From: Prevotellaceae bacterium
GTDB taxonomy: Bacteria > Bacteroidota > Bacteroidia > Bacteroidales > Bacteroidaceae
Direction of reading: 5' to 3'
Length of the DNA stretch: 54,128 nucleotides
NCBI GenBank assembly: GCA_030531085.1
Contig: JAUNOM010000017.1
Location: 1 to 54,128 of the forward strand
Shown here: positions 50,794 to 54,128 of the stretch, piece by piece
Layout of the letters: each line of letters starts with the position of its first letter
How positions within the stretch are numbered: position 1 is the first letter of the stretch
Notes under the pieces: generated by a model
Told to the model about the DNA's origin: nothing
Databases searched by the model: none
The model's input: the letters and a program-made list of their open reading frames with translations, nothing else
Program-made: the position numbers and the translations under genes

Positions 50794-52113
50794 TCATTGT
50801 GCACTCTCCGCGTTCACCGTCACCTTCACGCGCGATATGCGCCTCTGCTCCTTCTTCAGCACCTCAAAGGTGACATTCTTATATCTGAAGCTCTCGTGCA
50901 CACTTGGGAAGTCCCCCTTCAGCTCAAGCATCAGGCCAGCGATGGTGTCAGCGTCCATATCCTCGTCAAAGAAGTCATCCTCCAGTTTCAGCAGGCGCGA
51001 GAAGTCCACCAGCTTCGTCTTTCCCTCAAACACATAGCTGTTGTATGAGAGCTTCACATAGTTCATGTCCTCCTCGTCATACTCGTCATTTATCTCGCCG
51101 ACTATCTCCTCCAGAATGTCCTCAAGGGTGATGATGCCGCTTGTGCCGCCAAACTCGTCCACCACAATGGCTATATGTACCTTGTTCGTCTGGAACTCAT
51201 GCAGCAGGTCATCAATCTTCTTGGTCTCAGGCACAAAGTACGCGGGGCGCACCAGGCTCTGCCATCTGAAGTTGGCGGGCTTGCCGATATGCGGCAGCAG
51301 GTCCTTGATGTACAGCACGCCGCGTATGTTGTCCACACTGCCCTGATATACAGGTATGCGGCTATAGTTATTGTCCACCACACACTTCAGCACATCCGCA
51401 AAACCGGTGCGCACATCAATGTCCACTATATCCTGGCGGCTTGTCATTATCTCCCTCACCATCTCGTCGCTGAAGCGGATGATGCCCTGCAGCATATCCT
51501 TCTCCTCCTTGATGTCCTCCTTGTCCGTAATCTCAAGTGCATGACCCAGCTCGTCAACGCTGATTACATGGTTCTTGCGCTGCGTCAGCTTCTCCGCGAT
51601 GAAGCCGCTGCCAAGGAGCAGGGTGCCCACAGGCCAGAACAGCTGTCGCACAAACAGCACGCCGTTCACAACACGGCGACAGAAGGCAAGCGGAGAGATA
51701 CGGGAATACACCTTGGGGATAATCTCTCCGAAAAGCAGAAGGAGGAATGTGAGAAGCACGGTGATGCACAGGAACTGCAGCCAGTAGGCATTACCGAAAT
51801 CAACCACCGCCGCAATGACATAGTTCAGCAGCATGATGATTGTCACATTCACAAAGTTATTGGTTATCAGAATCGTTGCCAGCGTGCGCTCGGAGTCCTC
51901 ACGCAGCATCAGTATCTTACGGTCTCGCTCCCGTTCCTCATCCAGCTCCGCCAGATCATTGGGCGTAAGGCTGAAGAAGGCTATCTCCGAACCACTGGCA
52001 AAGCCAGAGGCTACAAGCAGAAGTCCTGCAAGAATCAGACAGACTATCACCGAAACGGAAGGTGCAACAAGATGCACCTGCGACACTAAGGAAATATAAC
52101 TCGACGGGTCCAA
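50794..52113 (-). CDS. gldE: Gliding motility-associated protein GldE (CNNM/CBS transporter-like)
   Basis: 439 residues: an N-terminal DUF21/CNNM membrane domain (about 20-190) with GSEIAFFSL and FGEIIPKVYS, two CBS domains (about 205-330, VREIMTSRQDIVDID and RPAYFVPETKKIDDLL with DEFGGTSGIITLEDILEEIVGEI) and a CorC/HlyC-type C-terminal domain. This is the layout of the GldE family in Bacteroidetes. Despite the name it is present in non-gliding members. A magnesium or similar ion role is likely by relation to CorC and CNNM proteins. Its start lies 64 bases after ssb, a common arrangement in the phylum. Confidence 0.9.
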   Translation of the reverse strand: MDPSSYISLVSQVHLVAPSVSVIVCLILAGLLLVASGFASGSEIAFFSLTPNDLAELDEERERDRKILMLREDSERTLATILITNNFVNVTIIMLLNYVIAAVVDFGNAYWLQFLCITVLLTFLLLLFGEIIPKVYSRISPLAFCRRVVNGVLFVRQLFWPVGTLLLGSGFIAEKLTQRKNHVISVDELGHALEITDKEDIKEEKDMLQGIIRFSDEMVREIMTSRQDIVDIDVRTGFADVLKCVVDNNYSRIPVYQGSVDNIRGVLYIKDLLPHIGKPANFRWQSLVRPAYFVPETKKIDDLLHEFQTNKVHIAIVVDEFGGTSGIITLEDILEEIVGEINDEYDEEDMNYVKLSYNSYVFEGKTKLVDFSRLLKLEDDFFDEDMDADTIAGLMLELKGDFPSVHESFRYKNVTFEVLKKEQRRISRVKVTVNAESAQ

Positions 52114-52177
52114 AATCTATACTATTTGTTAATGCACTATGGTTCTCTCCACTCTCTCGATCCCTGCATCCGCCACT

Positions 52178-52624
52178 CTAAAATGGCAGCACAGTATCAT
52201 CTGACGGTGTGGCGGGCGCCTCTGGCTCCTTTGACTGCCCGTCCTGCGACGGTCCGCCGTCGGGGCGCTGTGCGGCAGGGGCACTCTGCACATTCGCGCG
52301 TGAGCCAAGCATCTCCATGCCGTCAACGACAATCTCCGCCACCTTCTTCTCCATGCCGCGCTTGTCCACACGCACGCTGTATTGCAGCTTTCCCTCAACA
52401 TACAGCTTGTCGCCCTTATGCACATACTGCTCCACCACTTTGGCAAGACGGCGGTAGAACACCAGGGAATGCCAGTCGGTCCTCTCAGGGACACACGTGC
52501 CGTTAGGCAGGGTGTAGCCCCTCTCCCTCGTGGCCAGACTCACAGTAGCGACAGCCTGGTCCGCCTCATAATATCTCACATCGGGCTCTGCGCCGACATT
52601 ACCTATCAGCATCACTTTATTCAT
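52178..52624 (-). CDS. ssb: Single-stranded DNA-binding protein
   Basis: 148 residues. The OB-fold reads MNKVMLIGNVGAEPDVRYYEADQAVA with RTDWHSLVFYRRLAKVVEQYVHKGDKLYVEGKLQ, and the tail ends in the acidic tip DDTVLPF, which recruits partner proteins such as RecQ. It coats single strands in replication and repair. It lies 18 bases after the 177-residue gene and upstream of gldE. Confidence 0.97.
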   Translation of the reverse strand: MNKVMLIGNVGAEPDVRYYEADQAVATVSLATRERGYTLPNGTCVPERTDWHSLVFYRRLAKVVEQYVHKGDKLYVEGKLQYSVRVDKRGMEKKVAEIVVDGMEMLGSRANVQSAPAAQRPDGGPSQDGQSKEPEAPATPSDDTVLPF

Positions 52625-52642
52625 ATGCAGCAGACACTACGG

Positions 52643-53176
52643 TCATCCCTTACACTTTCCAAGATACTCATAATGGAAATTCTTACCCTTGCATGACGGA
52701 AACTGCGAACGGCTGTCCACCCTCTGTGCAAGATGATCCGTTATGCGCTTGTAGCAGTCCATGGGCGACTGTGCCTTGCATTGCGCTGTGAAAACAGTGT
52801 CCCTGTACTCGCACTTGCCTGCGTGGTTAACCACCACCCTCTTGAATTCTATAGTGCCCTGATACCATCCGGACTTCTCCATACTAAGAAAAGTCTGCTC
52901 CTTGGCCTTGGCGTCCGATGCCGGAACTGTGCGCACGGCCTTCTTGTCCTTAAAGTCCTGCATGGTGCGCGCCTCCGTCTTTATTATTATAAAGTACACG
53001 CGGGGACGAATCTTCTGGCGCTTAGGATACGGCACGTTACTCAGCAGATAGTCCTTGATTTCAGCGACCAACGCCGGAGTGACAGTAATATCTGGAATAG
53101 ACTCAAGAAATAAGATGACCTCGTCAACACTGGAGACCAAGGCCTCGTTGTCAAAATATCTAATGTAATAGTTCAT
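52643..53176 (-). CDS. Protein of unknown function, 177 residues
   Basis: I do not recognise this protein. It has no signal peptide or membrane segment. The first 60 residues look helical (FDNEALVSSVDEVILFLESI); the rest is beta-rich and basic, with IIIKTEARTMQDFKDKKAVRTV and four cysteines in the second half (CEYRD, CKAQSPMDCYKR, SCKGK, KCKG). It is the first gene of the unit continuing into ssb and gldE. The next gene starts 18 bases downstream. It is long and well framed, so probably real. Confidence 0.7.
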   Translation of the reverse strand: MNYYIRYFDNEALVSSVDEVILFLESIPDITVTPALVAEIKDYLLSNVPYPKRQKIRPRVYFIIIKTEARTMQDFKDKKAVRTVPASDAKAKEQTFLSMEKSGWYQGTIEFKRVVVNHAGKCEYRDTVFTAQCKAQSPMDCYKRITDHLAQRVDSRSQFPSCKGKNFHYEYLGKCKG

Positions 53177-53195
53177 CGTATTAAGTTATATGCAC

Positions 53196-53218
53196 AAAAA
53201 AAGGACTTTCACCAGTCC
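53196..53218 (-). terminator. Terminator of the Gly-Leu-Leu-Gly tRNA operon
   Basis: On the minus strand GGACT (53214-53218) pairs with AGTCC (53203-53207), followed by TTTTTTT (53196-53202). The stem is short but the T run is clear. It lies 80 bases after the last tRNA and 20 bases before the start of the 177-residue gene. Confidence 0.7.
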
Positions 53219-53297
53219 CTACATCTGCTAACGATTAACAAGAAATAAAATTAATAATAAAGGGAATGCCCACAAATAAAAATGGAACAAAGGGTGG

Positions 53298-53370
53298 AGC
53301 GGAAAACGGGACTCGGACCCGCGACCCCAACCTTGGCAAGGTTGTGCTCTACCAACTGAGCTATTTCCGC
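53298..53370 (-). tRNA. tRNA-Gly(GCC), distal copy
   Basis: 73 bases on the minus strand. The acceptor GCGGAAA pairs with TTTCCGC, the D arm is AGCTCAGTTGGTAGAGC, the anticodon is GCC (CTTGCCAAG) and the T arm is GGGTCCGAGTCCC. No CCA is encoded. The gene body is identical to the copy at 53660-53732. Confidence 0.96.
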
Positions 53371-53380
53371 AAGAAATAAG

Positions 53381-53464
53381 TGAAGAGGAGGAGACTCGAA
53401 CTCCCACGTCACAATTGACACTACCCCCTCAAAGTAGCGCGTCTACCAATTCCGCCACCTCTCC
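53381..53464 (-). tRNA. tRNA-Leu(GAG)
   Basis: 84 bases on the minus strand. The acceptor GGAGAGG pairs with CCTCTTC (one G-T pair), the anticodon loop TTGAGGG gives GAG (reading CUC/CUU), and a long variable arm marks it as a class II tRNA. It lies 10 bases from the distal tRNA-Gly. Confidence 0.95.
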
Positions 53465-53508
53465 AGCATATTCTTCCCTCAAGAAGTAAGATAAGACTTT
53501 CGTCTTTG

Positions 53509-53590
53509 TGCCCAGAACAGGACTCGAACCTGCACGCCTTGCGGCACACGCACCTGAAACGTGCGCGTCTACCAATTCCGCCACCTGGGC
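53509..53590 (-). tRNA. tRNA-Leu(CAG)
   Basis: 82 bases on the minus strand. The acceptor GCCCAGG pairs with TCTGGGC, the anticodon loop TTCAGGT gives CAG (reading CUG), and the variable arm GTGCCGCAAGGCGT is a stable hairpin. It sits between the proximal tRNA-Gly and tRNA-Leu(GAG). Confidence 0.95.
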
Positions 53591-53659
53591 AAATTGCTAT
53601 CTCAAGAATTACCGGCAGAAGTACACCGGCTCATCACTTCTTGCTGTTCCAATAAATCG

Positions 53660-53732
53660 AGCGGAAAACGGGACTCGGACCCGCGACCCCAACCTTGGCA
53701 AGGTTGTGCTCTACCAACTGAGCTATTTCCGC
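53660..53732 (-). tRNA. tRNA-Gly(GCC), proximal copy
   Basis: 73 bases on the minus strand, anticodon GCC, identical in the body to the copy at 53298-53370. It is the first gene of the tRNA operon, with its promoter 65 bases upstream. Confidence 0.96.
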
Positions 53733-53797
53733 AATTCTTACCTCATTTTTCTTCCCTTGCAGGAGTAGCAGTGAGGTGCATTTCTCTAATTGCGATG

Positions 53798-53828
53798 CAA
53801 AGGTACTACTTTTTCCCAAATACGCAAA
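53798..53828 (-). promoter_or_regulatory. Promoter of the tRNA operon
   Basis: On the minus strand TTTG (53825-53828), 19 bases, TACCTTTG (53798-53805). It matches the consensus and lies 65 bases before the first tRNA. Confidence 0.85.
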
Positions 53829-54080
53829 ATTTTATTTCACTTTTTTTGCATTCAGCAATAGTTTTTGTATTATTAATTGACTTTTGTCAACTGATAACGC
53901 TTGGTTTTTGGTTTTAGGTTGTGGGTTACAGGTCTGCCGGTGGCATAATTTACGGTGTCGGGGTTGGGTTGTAATTTTTCTCCTTAGTTGTGGGTTTGCT
54001 TTAACGTCTGCCGTGCGCAGCAAATCACGAAACACACCCAAGAACAACACCAAAAACTATCCTTCGCATTACACAAGGAT

Positions 54081-54128
54081 AAAAAAGACCGTCTTCAGAA
54101 AAAAATCTATCATCCACAGAAAAAAATC
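54081..54128 (+). repeat. Repeat related to the 64-bp family, cut by the window end
   Basis: AAAAAAGACCGTCTTCAG, then a run of A and TC, then CTATCATCCACAG and the same run. CAGAAAAAAATC occurs twice at a 21-base spacing (54096-54107, 54117-54128). It shares AGACC(A/G)TC, TCATCCACAG and the alternating A runs with the units at 23983-24165. It continues beyond the window. Confidence 0.6.

Larger units (their letters stand above)
53733..54128. other. Intergenic region upstream of the tRNA operon
   Basis: 396 bases without a supported gene. It contains the tRNA promoter (53798-53828), a GT-rich stretch (about 53900-54000) and the repeat at the window end. Nothing else is recognisable. Confidence 0.75.

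Noticed and set aside
53508-53917. ORFs crossing the tRNA cluster
   Set aside because: They read through tRNA genes and are accidental.

Overview
The window reads as a chromosomal segment of a Bacteroidales bacterium, most likely a Prevotellaceae member. Four things point there. The promoters match the Bacteroidetes form TTTG-N19/20-TAnnTTTG. Families typical of the phylum are present: GldE, DUF4270, DUF4924, serine palmitoyltransferase, lamin-tail OadG and the short glycogen synthase. Classical Shine-Dalgarno sequences are almost absent. The gene set is mostly housekeeping and anaerobic energy metabolism. I see no transposase, integrase, CRISPR array or rRNA.

Layout. 1-199: one cut and one complete tRNA-Arg(ACG), then a terminator. 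254-5738 (minus): a sodium-pumping methylmalonyl-CoA decarboxylase cluster, in transcription order lamin-tail OadG (delta), biotin carrier, beta membrane subunit, methylmalonyl-CoA epimerase, alpha carboxyltransferase, a 52-residue epsilon-like protein and a second biotin carrier. 5809-7497 (minus): an AspT/YidE-type transporter. 7848-8700 (plus): rplU-rpmA with a structured leader. 9023-13549 (plus): short glycogen synthase, DUF4270 lipoprotein, a 39-residue ORF and thrS. 13658-15353 (minus): an IMPACT protein and a lipid kinase, divergent from serine palmitoyltransferase (15570-16757). 16898-23717 (plus): GH25 lysozyme, zinc-ribbon membrane protein, recJ, recQ, a LysE exporter and DUF4924. 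23718-24285: hairpins and a 64-bp tandem repeat. 24286-31219 (minus): rlmD, MFS, GH51 arabinofuranosidase, HAD phosphatase and a DegT aminotransferase.

31432-34158: pyruvate phosphate dikinase. 34242-34966: a frameshifted DUF5131 gene. 35076-39195: a TolC-HlyD-MFS efflux operon behind a folded leader that contains a 13-codon ORF. 39623-40834: a secreted protein with a duplicated domain. 40944-44510 (minus): an RSH protein with a degenerate hydrolase domain, DUF1573 and an MBL hydrolase. 44622-50722 (plus): an AddAB-like helicase-nuclease pair. 50794-53176 (minus): gldE, ssb and an unknown gene. 53298-53732 (minus): a Gly-Leu-Leu-Gly tRNA operon with its own promoter. The window ends in a repeat related to the one near 24 kb.

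How the genes fit together: PPDK, methylmalonyl-CoA epimerase and the decarboxylase fit a succinate/propionate fermentation that recovers energy as a sodium gradient. RecJ, RecQ, the AddAB-like pair and SSB cover recombination repair. Serine palmitoyltransferase with its divergent lipid kinase suggests sphingolipid synthesis and modification. The most unusual items are the duplicated delta-tail/biotin-carrier modules of the decarboxylase, the efflux leader, the RSH hydrolase decay and the 64-bp repeat family. All family calls come from reading the protein sequences by eye; no database search was run.
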